From the NCBI GenBank assembly GCA_913009655.1, contig CAJVWI010000014.1, positions 1-59,655 on the forward strand: a DNA stretch of 59,655 bases, given 5' to 3'. Below the pieces are notes generated by a model. That model was not told the origin of the DNA. It did no database searches and was given only the letters and a program-made list of their open reading frames with translations. Positions within the stretch are counted from its first letter, which is position 1. Each line of letters begins with the position of its first letter. Below, piece after piece: positions 18,604 to 27,502 of the stretch. The DNA comes from an uncultured Cryomorphaceae bacterium (GTDB lineage Bacteria; Bacteroidota; Bacteroidia; Flavobacteriales; Schleiferiaceae). A program made the translations under genes and the position numbers.

Positions 18604-19515
18604 ATGAAATTCACTAATAAATTTTTACTCTTTGCATCGATAGCCCTAGTAGGTTTATCTGGATGTAACCCAGACACAGACCCTGTTGCACCAGAACTAC
18701 CGGTCGCATCATTCACATGGTCTTATGCAGTTGATTCAGTTGGGGAAATAGACTCCAATACAGTTGACCTTGTCAGCACAGCGACAGGAAGTCCATTCTT
18801 ATTCGATTGGTCAGCTTCAAATGGATCAACTATATCTGGAGAAACCGCATCTATCTTTTTCCAAGATGCCGGAACGTACACAATTACTCATACAGTATTC
18901 AATGCAGCAGGTCAAGCGTCTGATTCTACACAGATAACTATTGCCAATACAGCATCCAATCTTCCATGTGTCGGAGCAGTCCAAAGTTTGACAGATTGCG
19001 GGAGTCGTACATGGAAAATGGCATTTGCTGACTCCGCCCTATGGGTTGGGCCTGCTGATGGTTCTGCTACATGGTGGCAAATCGGTACAGCAGGAATTCA
19101 AGGAAGAAGCTGTCTATGGAATGACGAATGGATATTTGACATCAATGGCTCTATGGAATACAAAACCAATGGTGATGTATGGAGCGAAGGTTATGTTGAT
19201 CCGAATCCTGAGACGTGCCTTGCCGATGCTGACGTTCCTTCTGCGACGCAGGGATGGTTATCAGGCAATCACGCCTTTGAGATAATTGAACCCGCTGCTG
19301 CTGGTCAGCCTACCAAGTTAAAAGTTCTCGGTACCGGTGCTTTTATGGGACTATGCAAAGTAATTAATGGTGCAGAAGTACCTGGAGGTCCTCCTGCTTC
19401 TTCAGTAACTTATGACATAAGAAATATTGTTCAAGTTGGAACCAAGCGTTTCCTTGAACTCGAAATCAATTACACCACTGGAATCTGGCGCTTTGTATTC
19501 GAGTCAGAAGACTAA
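18604..19515 (+). CDS. PKD-domain surface lipoprotein of the polysaccharide utilization locus
   Basis: The 303-residue protein has a lipoprotein signal ending GLSGC (Cys about 21) and acidic residues right after the Cys (NPDTDP), which may act as a surface-export signal. Residues about 30-118 form a PKD-like Ig fold (PVASFTWSYA, the FDWSASNG strand, GTYTITHTVFNAAG). The C-terminal 180 residues (from LTDCGSRTWKMAF) form a beta-rich domain with several Trp (WWQIG, WNDEWIFD, IWRFVFE), as in glycan-binding platforms. Small PKD lipoproteins directly after SusCD are common in laminarin-type loci of marine flavobacteria. A binding role is inferred. Confidence 0.75.
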   Translation: MKFTNKFLLFASIALVGLSGCNPDTDPVAPELPVASFTWSYAVDSVGEIDSNTVDLVSTATGSPFLFDWSASNGSTISGETASIFFQDAGTYTITHTVFNAAGQASDSTQITIANTASNLPCVGAVQSLTDCGSRTWKMAFADSALWVGPADGSATWWQIGTAGIQGRSCLWNDEWIFDINGSMEYKTNGDVWSEGYVDPNPETCLADADVPSATQGWLSGNHAFEIIEPAAAGQPTKLKVLGTGAFMGLCKVINGAEVPGGPPASSVTYDIRNIVQVGTKRFLELEINYTTGIWRFVFESED

Positions 19516-19526
19516 AAACAGTAAAT

Positions 19527-20690
19527 ATGATTAACAACACTCTACCATTTGCATTTCTATTGGGTTTTGGCATTTCATGCCAAAACCCAGAAATGCCTAT
19601 GCTATTGGTAGAAGATGTGGAAATAATGGAACGAGATGTGAATCATACTCACAGGCAAAAAGTTAATATAAGCGCAACCTTTAACAAAGACATCTCTTTT
19701 AGATGTCAAACGACAGGTGTTACTGCCACTGCCGGAGAAGACTTTATCGTTTTTGATGGCTCAGTTACAATTCCAAAAGGAGAAACGGAAGCCTATGTTG
19801 ATGTTCCTATCTTAACGGATACGCTCATGGAGTCTGATGAAGTTATTTGGCTTTCCTTTTCTGATGCCAATAATGTCAGAATTAAAAACCCTCTTTCCGA
19901 GATAAAGATTATGAATGATGATACATTTATGGTCAATGATGATACCTCAGGATACTACTCCCCTCTCTCCTATCCAGGGAAATCTATGGTTTGGTCCGAT
20001 GAATTCAGTCAAAACTCTTTGGACATGAATTCATGGAACTATGAAACTGGCGGATACTGGTATAACAATGAGCTTCAGTACTATCGGGAAGGGACAAATA
20101 ACACAACCATTCAAAATGGGAAATTGGTTATCACAGCCAAGAAAGAAACTTATCAAAATAGAGAACACACATCCGCACGACTTACGACAGAAGGTAAAGT
20201 AGAATACAAGTATGGTCGTATCGATGTCCGAGGGAAATTTCCTAAAGGACAGGGAATATGGCCAGCAATCTGGCTTTTAGGAGATGATCATTCCAGTGTC
20301 GGTTGGCCTGCTTGTGGCGAATTAGACATGGTAGAATTGTTAGGACATACGCCGCAAACAGTCCATGGGTCTATTAACTATGGCCCCCAGGGTAACTCAT
20401 GGGCTTATACAAAGACGACTACTTATACTCTTCCCGGGGAAGATTTTTCTGATAAGTATCATGTTTTTAGTATTTTATGGGAGGAAAATAGCATAAAATA
20501 TTATGTTGACGATAATCTCTACACAACATACACGCCCAACAACATAGTTAGTGGACAAGTTTGGAGATTTAACCATCCTTTTTTCTTCATATTAAATGTT
20601 GCAGTAGGTGGCGATTGGCCTGGCAACCCAGATCAGACGACAACATTTCCTCAACAAATGCTAATTGATTATATTCGCGTATTCCAATGA
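19527..20690 (+). CDS. GH16 endo-beta-1,3-glucanase (laminarinase-like) lipoprotein with Calx-beta domain
   Basis: The 387-residue lipoprotein has a signal ending FGISC (Cys18). Residues about 30-130 resemble a Calx-beta module (TAGEDFIVFDGSVTIPKGE, then DEVIWLSFSDA). The GH16 jelly-roll catalytic domain follows (MVWSDEFSQNSLDMNSWNYE to the end). The active-site motif ELDMVE supplies the nucleophile E265 and the acid/base E270. The extra residue in E-x-D-x-x-E is characteristic of the laminarinase/lichenase-type group rather than the carrageenase types. WPAIWLLG and FHPFFFILNVAVGGDWPG-like segments also fit. It probably cuts long beta-1,3-glucan at the cell surface into pieces for the SusCD pair. 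Confidence 0.92.
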   Translation: MINNTLPFAFLLGFGISCQNPEMPMLLVEDVEIMERDVNHTHRQKVNISATFNKDISFRCQTTGVTATAGEDFIVFDGSVTIPKGETEAYVDVPILTDTLMESDEVIWLSFSDANNVRIKNPLSEIKIMNDDTFMVNDDTSGYYSPLSYPGKSMVWSDEFSQNSLDMNSWNYETGGYWYNNELQYYREGTNNTTIQNGKLVITAKKETYQNREHTSARLTTEGKVEYKYGRIDVRGKFPKGQGIWPAIWLLGDDHSSVGWPACGELDMVELLGHTPQTVHGSINYGPQGNSWAYTKTTTYTLPGEDFSDKYHVFSILWEENSIKYYVDDNLYTTYTPNNIVSGQVWRFNHPFFFILNVAVGGDWPGNPDQTTTFPQQMLIDYIRVFQ

Positions 20691-20761
20691 CCTCATTTTT
20701 AAAACATTAACGATAACTCAATAATAACTCAACAACTTAATAACCCTAATAAATGCTCAAC

Positions 20762-22477
20762 ATGAAAAAAATCTACGCTTTATTAATGCTGACCCTACCT
20801 CTCTTGGGTTTTGCACAGAACACCCACGTAGTGACTTTTAAAGTCAATGCTGCGAATATCACTGTAGGACCAAATGGTGTCTACGCTGGTGGTGGTGTAA
20901 TTGGTGGCTCTGATGCCGTCGCTTTGTCTGATCCTGATGGAGATGGCATTTGGGAAGGAACAGACACCTTAGATGGAACTGCTGGAGGAAACTTTATTTT
21001 CTTTAACAGCCCAACAGGAAGCAGTGACTGGGGAACCAAGGAGAACCTTAATGGCCTTCCTTGTGCTGACCCTGCTAACTATGACGATAGGATTATGCCT
21101 ACGTTTGGCCAAGACACAACTTTAGAGTTTTGTTTTGGAACTTGTGCGCCTAGTACAGTTTGCCCTCCACCTCCACCTCCACCTCCACTTGTAACTTTCA
21201 TCGTGGATATGACTGAGTACACTGGTACTTACACTACTGTTTACGTCAATGGAACTTTTAATGGTTGGTGTGGTACTTGTAACCCAATGACTGACCCTGA
21301 TGGAGACAGTGTTTGGACCGTTGCCTTGCCTATTGATACAGGAGCAATCGAATGGAAATTTACTCTAGACGGATGGACAGCGCAGGAGAACTTCACTGCA
21401 GGTACTTCATGTACAGTAACAAACGGCGGATTCACCAATCGTGGTGGAAATGTAACTGGCGATGAGATATTCAAAGGTGTATGTTTCAACGAATGTTACA
21501 GCTGTGACACAAATGAAGTGTATGCTACATTCCAAGTTAATATGAAAAATCAGACTGTTGACACTACTGGCCTATTCGTAGGCGGTGGAGCTGGAATGGG
21601 AGGACCTACAGACAACATGCTTGAGAATATTGCAGGTACAGAAATGTGGACTGCTACTTTCGTTAAGCCTGTTGGATTCCATTCTGACTACATTTTCTTA
21701 AACGGATTCAACTCCGGTTGGGGAACTAAAGAGAACCTTGCAGGTCTTCCTTGTGCTTATGGACAGTGGAACGATCGTACAACGGACACTATGTTAACAG
21801 ACTGGTCAATTAGAACTTGCTATGAAGTATGTTCTACAGACGGACTTTGTCCTGTACCACCTGTTCAGCAAAGCATTCACTTTGTTGTAGACATGAATGC
21901 ATCTTATGCCCCTACTTTCACCCAGCCATATGTAAGTGGTAACTTCAATAGCTGGTCAGGCGATGCAATGCCAATGACAGAAATTATGGTCGGTATGGTC
22001 GGTACAAATGTTTGGGAATACACTGCAATGATTGATGAGAACACAAGTCTTGAGTATAAGTTTACTTTAGACAACTGGGCAAATCAAGAGCAATTTGATA
22101 CCATCAATCATACTGCATGCACTCAAGATTTCGGTGGTTTTGTCAATCGTGTTTATACGGTTGGAAGTACCGGTGATACTTTGACTTATTGCTTTAACTC
22201 ATGTGCCTCAAATTGTGCTTCTAGCGTAGGAATGGGAGAAGAAGAGTTAAACTTCACTGTAATGCCAAATCCGGCAAATGATGTTCTTAATATCATCGGA
22301 CGTTCATCTGAGAAAATGACTGTTGAAGTTATTTCACTAAATGGCCGTACTATGATGAATGAGTCTACTCAATCAGGTTCAGTTAAGTTGAATGTTAGCT
22401 TCTTGCCACGTGCGCTTTACTTGGTTCATATCACTCAAGGTGATATACACCAGTATAGTCGTGTTAGCTTGAACTAA
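20762..22477 (+). CDS. T9SS-exported protein with four alternating (A-B-A'-B') binding-type modules
   Basis: I chose ATG 20762 (MKKIYALLMLTLPLLGFAQ signal), with an in-frame ATG 9 nt upstream. Counting from that upstream ATG, module A is at about 26-137, an eight-Pro linker at 138-145, module B at 147-245, A' at 258-365 and B' at 372-480. A and A' share SxWGTKENLxGLPCA and an F-x-N-x-x-x-G-W/D strand. B and B' share FNGW/FNSW, WKFTLD/YKFTLDxW and Cys pairs, and look like E-set/starch-binding-type beta-sandwiches. Each module ends in a C-x-x-x-C pair. The end (VMPNPANDVLNIIG, LPRALYLVHI) is a type-A T9SS sorting domain. There is no catalytic motif, so it is probably a secreted glycan-binding protein of the locus. 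Confidence 0.8.
   Translation: MKKIYALLMLTLPLLGFAQNTHVVTFKVNAANITVGPNGVYAGGGVIGGSDAVALSDPDGDGIWEGTDTLDGTAGGNFIFFNSPTGSSDWGTKENLNGLPCADPANYDDRIMPTFGQDTTLEFCFGTCAPSTVCPPPPPPPPLVTFIVDMTEYTGTYTTVYVNGTFNGWCGTCNPMTDPDGDSVWTVALPIDTGAIEWKFTLDGWTAQENFTAGTSCTVTNGGFTNRGGNVTGDEIFKGVCFNECYSCDTNEVYATFQVNMKNQTVDTTGLFVGGGAGMGGPTDNMLENIAGTEMWTATFVKPVGFHSDYIFLNGFNSGWGTKENLAGLPCAYGQWNDRTTDTMLTDWSIRTCYEVCSTDGLCPVPPVQQSIHFVVDMNASYAPTFTQPYVSGNFNSWSGDAMPMTEIMVGMVGTNVWEYTAMIDENTSLEYKFTLDNWANQEQFDTINHTACTQDFGGFVNRVYTVGSTGDTLTYCFNSCASNCASSVGMGEEELNFTVMPNPANDVLNIIGRSSEKMTVEVISLNGRTMMNESTQSGSVKLNVSFLPRALYLVHITQGDIHQYSRVSLN
21164..21187 (+). repeat. CCTCCA hexamer microsatellite
   Basis: Four exact tandem copies of CCTCCA lie inside the module-A/module-B linker and encode eight prolines. 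Loss or gain of a unit keeps the frame and would change only linker length. Confidence 0.9.
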
Positions 22478-22503
22478 ATATTGACTAAAGCTTTTTAAGT
22501 TTT

Positions 22504-22537
22504 AAAAGGAGGGGTGATTTACCCCTCCTTTTTTTAT
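22504..22537 (+). terminator. Strong rho-independent terminator
   Basis: AGGAGGGGT pairs with ACCCCTCCT around GATTT, with flanking A4 and a T7 run. It closes the transcript that begins at SusC and separates it from the GH3-GH5 pair. Confidence 0.92.
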
Positions 22538-22581
22538 TTAAACGTTATTATTGTAAATTTGACTATATCTAAATCACCTAA

Positions 22582-22607
22582 AACTGATTCAGTTAAACAA
22601 TTTTAAC
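22582..22607. promoter_or_regulatory. Two overlapping palindromes upstream of GH3
   Basis: AACTGA-T-TCAGTT (22582-22594) overlaps GTTAAA-CAAT-TTTAAC (22592-22607). Both are perfect 6-bp inverted repeats, about 50-75 nt before the GH3 ATG, and they suggest an operator. A TATCTTTT element (7 of 8 to the -7 box) sits at 22631-22638. Confidence 0.4.
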
Positions 22608-22655
22608 TCCCGCTTTAGTAGAACCAAGTTTTATCTTTTTTAATTCGCGCATCTT

Positions 22656-24428
22656 ATGAAAAAAATTCTATCATCTTTAACTATTCTAGCCCTTTTCAGT
22701 TGTCAACCTGATATATCAATAGACCAAAAAGTTGATGATATTATTAAACAAATGACGATAGCAGAAAAGGTCGGACAGATGACGCAAATAGATCATCGTT
22801 TTTTAGATGATCATGCGGATATAAAAGATTACGCAATAGGTTCATTACTTAGTGGCGGTGGATCACACCCAGAAGAAAATACTCATAAAGCCTGGGTAGA
22901 TCTTTACAACGGTTATCAAGAAAAAGCTTTGGCCTCTCGCTTGGGAATTCCTCTTATTTACGGAATTGACGCGGTTCATGGCCACAATAATGTTAAAGGA
23001 GCTACTATATTTCCTCATAATATTGGTCTCGGAGCAACAGGGAATCCTGAAATTGTAAGATCTGTATCTGAAGCTACCGCAAGCGAGGTCGCTGCTACAG
23101 GAATTAATTGGACTTTCGCACCGTGTATAGCTACTCCTCAAGATTACCGATGGGGCAGAACATATGAAGGCTTTTCAAGTGATCCGAAACTAGTTTTAGA
23201 ATTGGGAGTTGCTGCAGTTGAAGGTTATCAATCCTCAATAAAGAAAAACCCGAGAAAAGTAATCGCTTGTGCTAAACATTTTATCGGTGATGGAAATACC
23301 ACATTTGGAACAGGCTTAAATAATCTTGTCGATAGAGGAAATACGAAACTTACCAAAGAAACATTAAAAGAGACTTTGATTCCTGCATACCAAGCTGCTG
23401 TTGATGCCGGAGTAGAGACAGTGATGGCTTCATACAACTCATGGAATGGTGTTAAATGTCACGGAAGCAAAGAACTGCTTACCGATATACTAAAAGATGA
23501 AATGGGTTTTGAAGGATTTGTCATATCAGACTGGGCTGGGATTGATGAAATACCTGGTGATTATAAATCCGATATTGTTACATCTGTAAATGCAGGAATG
23601 GACATGGTCATGGTATCAGGAGAAGCCGAGCCTTACAAAAAATTTATGGCTCTGCTGACTGAAGCGATTGAAGAAGAACTTATACCTATGAGTCGCATTG
23701 ATGATGCTGTATCGCGTATTCTTAAAGTCAAATTTCGTGCAGGTCTATTTGAAAACCCATTGATGGATTATGATTACTTAACTGAAATAGGATCTGATGA
23801 AAATAGAGAAATCGGACGAGATGCCGTACGCCAAAGTGTAGTATTACTAAAAAATGAATCAGCCCTACCTATTTCAAAGGCCGCAAGAGTAATAGTTGCT
23901 GGCCGTGGCGCTGATAATTTAGGAATGCAATGTGGTGGATGGACTATTGAATGGCAAGGAGGCCAAGGAGATATTACAGAAGGAACGACTTTACTCGAAG
24001 GATTGATAGAAAATGCTCCTGAGGGAATTGAAGTTGTATCAGATCCTCTCGCTAATTCAGTAAAAGGAGATATAGCCATAGTTGTGATTGGAGAAGATCC
24101 TTACACAGAGTTTTTTGGCGATCGAGACTCTCTAAATATAGATGAAGAAGACCTGCAAGTAATAGAAAATGCAAAAGCACAAGGAATGAAAGTTGTTGTC
24201 CTTCTTATCTCAGGTAGACCCATGAATATAGCTCCCCATATACAAAACTGGGATGCTTTTGCCGCCATTTGGTTACCAGGATCAGAAGGAGCAGGCGTCT
24301 CCGATGTGCTTTTTGGAAATTTTAACCCAACGGGAAGGCTTTCTTTCCCTTGGCCCGTTAAAGCTGAAGAAGGTGCTAAATCAGAGTCCTTACTTTATAA
24401 CCTAGGCGCCGGACTATCCTACGAATAA
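22656..24428 (+). CDS. GH3 beta-glucosidase lipoprotein
   Basis: This exo-acting glucosidase removes glucose from the ends of beta-glucan oligosaccharides. The 590-residue protein has a signal ending LFSC (Cys16), so it is lipid-anchored, probably in the periplasm. The N-terminal barrel shows KVGQMTQ, GIDAVHGH, EATASEVAATGINW, ACAKHFIGDG, and the nucleophile motif GFVISDWAGI with D292. The second alpha/beta-sandwich domain has VRQSVVLLKNE, GGWTIEWQGG and VVIGEDPYTEFFGD. It lacks the C-terminal FnIII domain of many GH3 enzymes and resembles the barley ExoI-type beta-glucan exohydrolases in size. It is the first gene of a two-gene unit with GH5 after the terminator at 22504. Confidence 0.94.
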   Translation: MKKILSSLTILALFSCQPDISIDQKVDDIIKQMTIAEKVGQMTQIDHRFLDDHADIKDYAIGSLLSGGGSHPEENTHKAWVDLYNGYQEKALASRLGIPLIYGIDAVHGHNNVKGATIFPHNIGLGATGNPEIVRSVSEATASEVAATGINWTFAPCIATPQDYRWGRTYEGFSSDPKLVLELGVAAVEGYQSSIKKNPRKVIACAKHFIGDGNTTFGTGLNNLVDRGNTKLTKETLKETLIPAYQAAVDAGVETVMASYNSWNGVKCHGSKELLTDILKDEMGFEGFVISDWAGIDEIPGDYKSDIVTSVNAGMDMVMVSGEAEPYKKFMALLTEAIEEELIPMSRIDDAVSRILKVKFRAGLFENPLMDYDYLTEIGSDENREIGRDAVRQSVVLLKNESALPISKAARVIVAGRGADNLGMQCGGWTIEWQGGQGDITEGTTLLEGLIENAPEGIEVVSDPLANSVKGDIAIVVIGEDPYTEFFGDRDSLNIDEEDLQVIENAKAQGMKVVVLLISGRPMNIAPHIQNWDAFAAIWLPGSEGAGVSDVLFGNFNPTGRLSFPWPVKAEEGAKSESLLYNLGAGLSYE

Positions 24429-24465
24429 CCTTCATTAAATGCCTCAATAAAAACTCATCATCATC

Positions 24466-27174
24466 ATGAGAAAGATATTTTTAATTTTTATTCTAATTGC
24501 TTTCTACAATAGTCAACCCTTAATTGCTCAGCATCTATTGCAGACTGATGGAACTGCTATAGTAAATCAAAATCAGGATACAATTATTTTCAGAGGTATG
24601 GGCCTTGGGGGTTGGATGGTACAGGAGGGCTATATGATGCAAACAGCAGGATTCGCCTCGCCGCAGCATAAAATACGTGACACTATACAGGATCTTATTG
24701 GAGCAGCAAATACGGAACTATTTTATCAAAAATGGAGAGAAAATCATGTTAGGAAAATTGATATCGATTCGATGAAAAGTTGGGGATTCAATATGGTCCG
24801 TCTTCCCATGCATTATAACCTTTATACCCTTCCAATTGAAGATGAGCCTGTTTCTGGACAAAATACATGGCTAACAACGGGTTTTGAAATGACAGACTCC
24901 TTACTATCATGGTGTCAGCAAAATGAAATGTATCTCATTTTAGACCTTCATGCTGCCCCCGGAGGCCAAGGTTATGACGAAGCCATTTCTGATTATGATC
25001 CGTCTAAACCTTCCCTATGGGAAAGTGTGACCAATAGACAAAAAGCTGCCTCTTTGTGGAGAAAGCTTGCCGATCGATATAAAAATGAGCAATGGATTGG
25101 CGGCTATGACTTACTGAATGAACCCAATTGGGATTTACCAGGAGGTGCTGCCTTAAGAGCATTCTATGATATGGTAACCGATAGTATAAGATCTGTCGAC
25201 ACAACTCATATAATATACATCGAAGGCAATTGGTTTGCCAATACATTCGATGGGCTTACTCCTCCTTGGGACAGCAATTTAGTATACTCACCGCATAAGT
25301 ATTGGTCTCCGGTATTCAACATATCAGACATTCAATATGGCCTAGATTTGCGTGACAATTACAATGTTCCAATTTGGTTTGGAGAAACTGGAGAAAATTC
25401 TAATGCATGGTACACAGACCTTATTAGATTATTCGAAAGCAATGGCGTAGGTTGGGCATGGTGGCCAGAAAAAAAGCTTGAGACGATCAATGCACCTTTA
25501 TCCTATATAAAAAATGCTGGATATCAAGATTTACTTTATTACTGGAGTGGAGCTGCAAGCAGTCCTCCGACCTCAGCGGTTGCCATGAATTCTTTGATGC
25601 AATTAGCAGAAAATCTGAAACTAGAAAACTGCGTCTACAATAGAGGTGTTGTTGACGCTATGTTTAGGCAGATAAATACAGATGAAACTTTACCATGGGC
25701 ATATCAGTCTATTCCTGGTGTTATATATGCCTCAGAATATGATATGGGACCAATAAATCATGCATACTTCGATACTGAATCTTATCAACTAAACCCTCCA
25801 CCAGCATGGAACTCAGGTTGGATATATCGAAATGATGGTGTTGACATTCAAGAGAATTCTGATACTACAAATAATAATGGATACAAAGTGGGTTTTGTAG
25901 ATACCGATGACTGGATGCAATATGAAGTTGATGTTCAAAATGACTCTGTCTATGACGTTCATGTTAGAGTAACTTGTAACGGATCAACTGGCGGTAATTT
26001 CCATTTTGAAGCTGACGGTGTGCGTATATCCCCTTCTTATTATACTCCAAACACTGGAAGCTGGACGTCTTGGGGCTCTAGAATCATTCCTAATGTTATT
26101 ATGCAAAAAGAAGATACCAAACTGCGTATGGTCGCAGATGGTGGAGGGTTTAATGTGAGCAGTTTTGAATTCATACCGGTTGGCCCGACGAGTGCTCTCC
26201 CCTATGAATTTGTTGATGGGTATATCAATGTACCCAATAGAATATCGATACAACTAAATAAATCGATTCTTCCAGTTCAAGCATCTGGAGCCAATAGTTT
26301 TGTTGTAACATCAAACGGCATAACACAGACTATAACTAGTATTGAAAGTGACTCATTGTATTCAAGAGTACTCCATATTGATTTATCCTCAGGATATAAA
26401 TTTACAGACGTTCTTAAAGTAAGTTTCAATGGAAATATCCTAGCTAAAGATGGAACTTCACTTCAGCCTTTTACTCTTGAAAGTATTGAGAATTTACTTC
26501 CTAGTGTACATTTAATACCAGGAAGGGTTGAGGCTGAAGATTACTTAAATGCTGTGGGTGTTTCTCTAGAGCCATGCCAAGATATTACGGGTGGTCAAAA
26601 TATTGGTTATTTGGACCCAGGAGACTATATAGACTACGAAGTACTTGTCTTAAATACAGGTATGCACAAAGCAGACTTTAGAACAGCCTCTGAAAGCGCT
26701 GGCGCTTTAGATGTTCAAGTTGTTGATTCGACTGGAACAGTATTGAGCACTCTGCTTTCTGCAAGTTTTCCTGCTACCGGAGGATGGCAAAACTGGGAAA
26801 CGTATTCTTATAACATACCCCTTACTGCAGGAGAACAGATACTAAGACTCCATATAACACAATCTCCATTCAATGTGAATTGGATCGAATTTTGGAATGG
26901 AGGAATCCAGATACGTGAAAATGAAATACGTCAAAATATAATTGCCTATCCTAATCCTTCTGTAGATGGTTTAATCACAGTAGAAATGAAACAGCAATTG
27001 AACATACGTTCTTTAGAAGTAAAAAACTATTTGAATCAAGTTGTTCATAGTTCCATGCTCAATCAAGAAAAAGAATCTATCAACTTGAGTTATTTACCGA
27101 AAGGACTTTATCTTTTAGAGTTCCAGAGTGATTCAGGTGAACCTATTGAAGTGATAAAAATCCAACTGCAATAA
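24466..27174 (+). CDS. GH5 glycosidase with two CBM6-like domains and T9SS sorting domain
   Basis: The 902-residue protein has signal MRKIFLIFILIAFYN. The catalytic barrel (about 30-375) has FRGMGLGGWM, MVRLPMHYN, LDLHAAPGG, YDLLNEPNW with acid/base E219, SPHKYW, and WFGETGEN with nucleophile E307. The pattern is close to exo-1,3-glucanase-like GH5 enzymes. A CBM6-like domain follows at about 415-565 (YASEYDMG, VGFVDTDDWMQYEVDV), then an Ig-like spacer (about 570-680), then a second CBM6-like domain at about 683-815 (GRVEAEDY, IGYLDPGDYIDYEV). A type-A T9SS domain ends it (AYPNPSVDG, LPKGLYLLEF). It lies 37 nt after GH3. Confidence 0.92.
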   Translation: MRKIFLIFILIAFYNSQPLIAQHLLQTDGTAIVNQNQDTIIFRGMGLGGWMVQEGYMMQTAGFASPQHKIRDTIQDLIGAANTELFYQKWRENHVRKIDIDSMKSWGFNMVRLPMHYNLYTLPIEDEPVSGQNTWLTTGFEMTDSLLSWCQQNEMYLILDLHAAPGGQGYDEAISDYDPSKPSLWESVTNRQKAASLWRKLADRYKNEQWIGGYDLLNEPNWDLPGGAALRAFYDMVTDSIRSVDTTHIIYIEGNWFANTFDGLTPPWDSNLVYSPHKYWSPVFNISDIQYGLDLRDNYNVPIWFGETGENSNAWYTDLIRLFESNGVGWAWWPEKKLETINAPLSYIKNAGYQDLLYYWSGAASSPPTSAVAMNSLMQLAENLKLENCVYNRGVVDAMFRQINTDETLPWAYQSIPGVIYASEYDMGPINHAYFDTESYQLNPPPAWNSGWIYRNDGVDIQENSDTTNNNGYKVGFVDTDDWMQYEVDVQNDSVYDVHVRVTCNGSTGGNFHFEADGVRISPSYYTPNTGSWTSWGSRIIPNVIMQKEDTKLRMVADGGGFNVSSFEFIPVGPTSALPYEFVDGYINVPNRISIQLNKSILPVQASGANSFVVTSNGITQTITSIESDSLYSRVLHIDLSSGYKFTDVLKVSFNGNILAKDGTSLQPFTLESIENLLPSVHLIPGRVEAEDYLNAVGVSLEPCQDITGGQNIGYLDPGDYIDYEVLVLNTGMHKADFRTASESAGALDVQVVDSTGTVLSTLLSASFPATGGWQNWETYSYNIPLTAGEQILRLHITQSPFNVNWIEFWNGGIQIRENEIRQNIIAYPNPSVDGLITVEMKQQLNIRSLEVKNYLNQVVHSSMLNQEKESINLSYLPKGLYLLEFQSDSGEPIEVIKIQLQ

Positions 27175-27199
27175 AAAAGGCCCCAATTGGGGCCTTTTT
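27174..27199. terminator. Shared bidirectional terminator (GH5 / tRNA-Ser)
   Basis: AAAAAGGCCCC-AATT-GGGGCCTTTTT is a perfect palindromic hairpin with T-runs both ways. It begins at the last base of the GH5 stop codon and ends one base from the tRNA-Ser 3' end. Confidence 0.92.
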
Positions 27200-27200
27200 G

Positions 27201-27287
27201 CGGTGAGAGCGGGATTCGAACCCGCGGTACGGTTGCCCGTACGCCAGTTTAGCAAACTGGTGGTTTAAGCCTCTCACCCATCTCACC
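27201..27287 (-). tRNA. tRNA-Ser (GCU)
   Basis: Minus-strand cloverleaf: acceptor GGTGAGA/TCTCACC, anticodon stem CCAGT/ACTGG with loop TTGCTAA (anticodon GCT), a long variable arm (CGTACGGGCAACCGTAC) typical of serine tRNAs, and T loop GTTCGAATC. The discriminator is G. CCA is not encoded, because the DNA continues CAAAAA into the terminator. Confidence 0.96.
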
Positions 27288-27502
27288 TTTACTCCCTTAC
27301 ACCAAAACAATAAAAGATTTGCTTAAATAGTATTTATAAAAACAAGCCGTTTTTTATATCTGGCTGGGGTCGGCAAATATATACTTAGCTAAGCAATTAA
27401 GCCCAAATAAAATTCAAAAGTTTTATGAAAAATCAACACGTTTAATCCGTTCAAAGAATATCACTTTATCTTAGCTTCAAATTTGAACCCACCCTTGATA
27501 AA

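Noticed and set aside
27476-27487. TTCAAATTTGAA palindrome before the thiolase gene as operator
   Set aside because: A 12-bp A+T-rich palindrome is expected by chance in DNA of this composition, and no second site or conserved spacing supports it.
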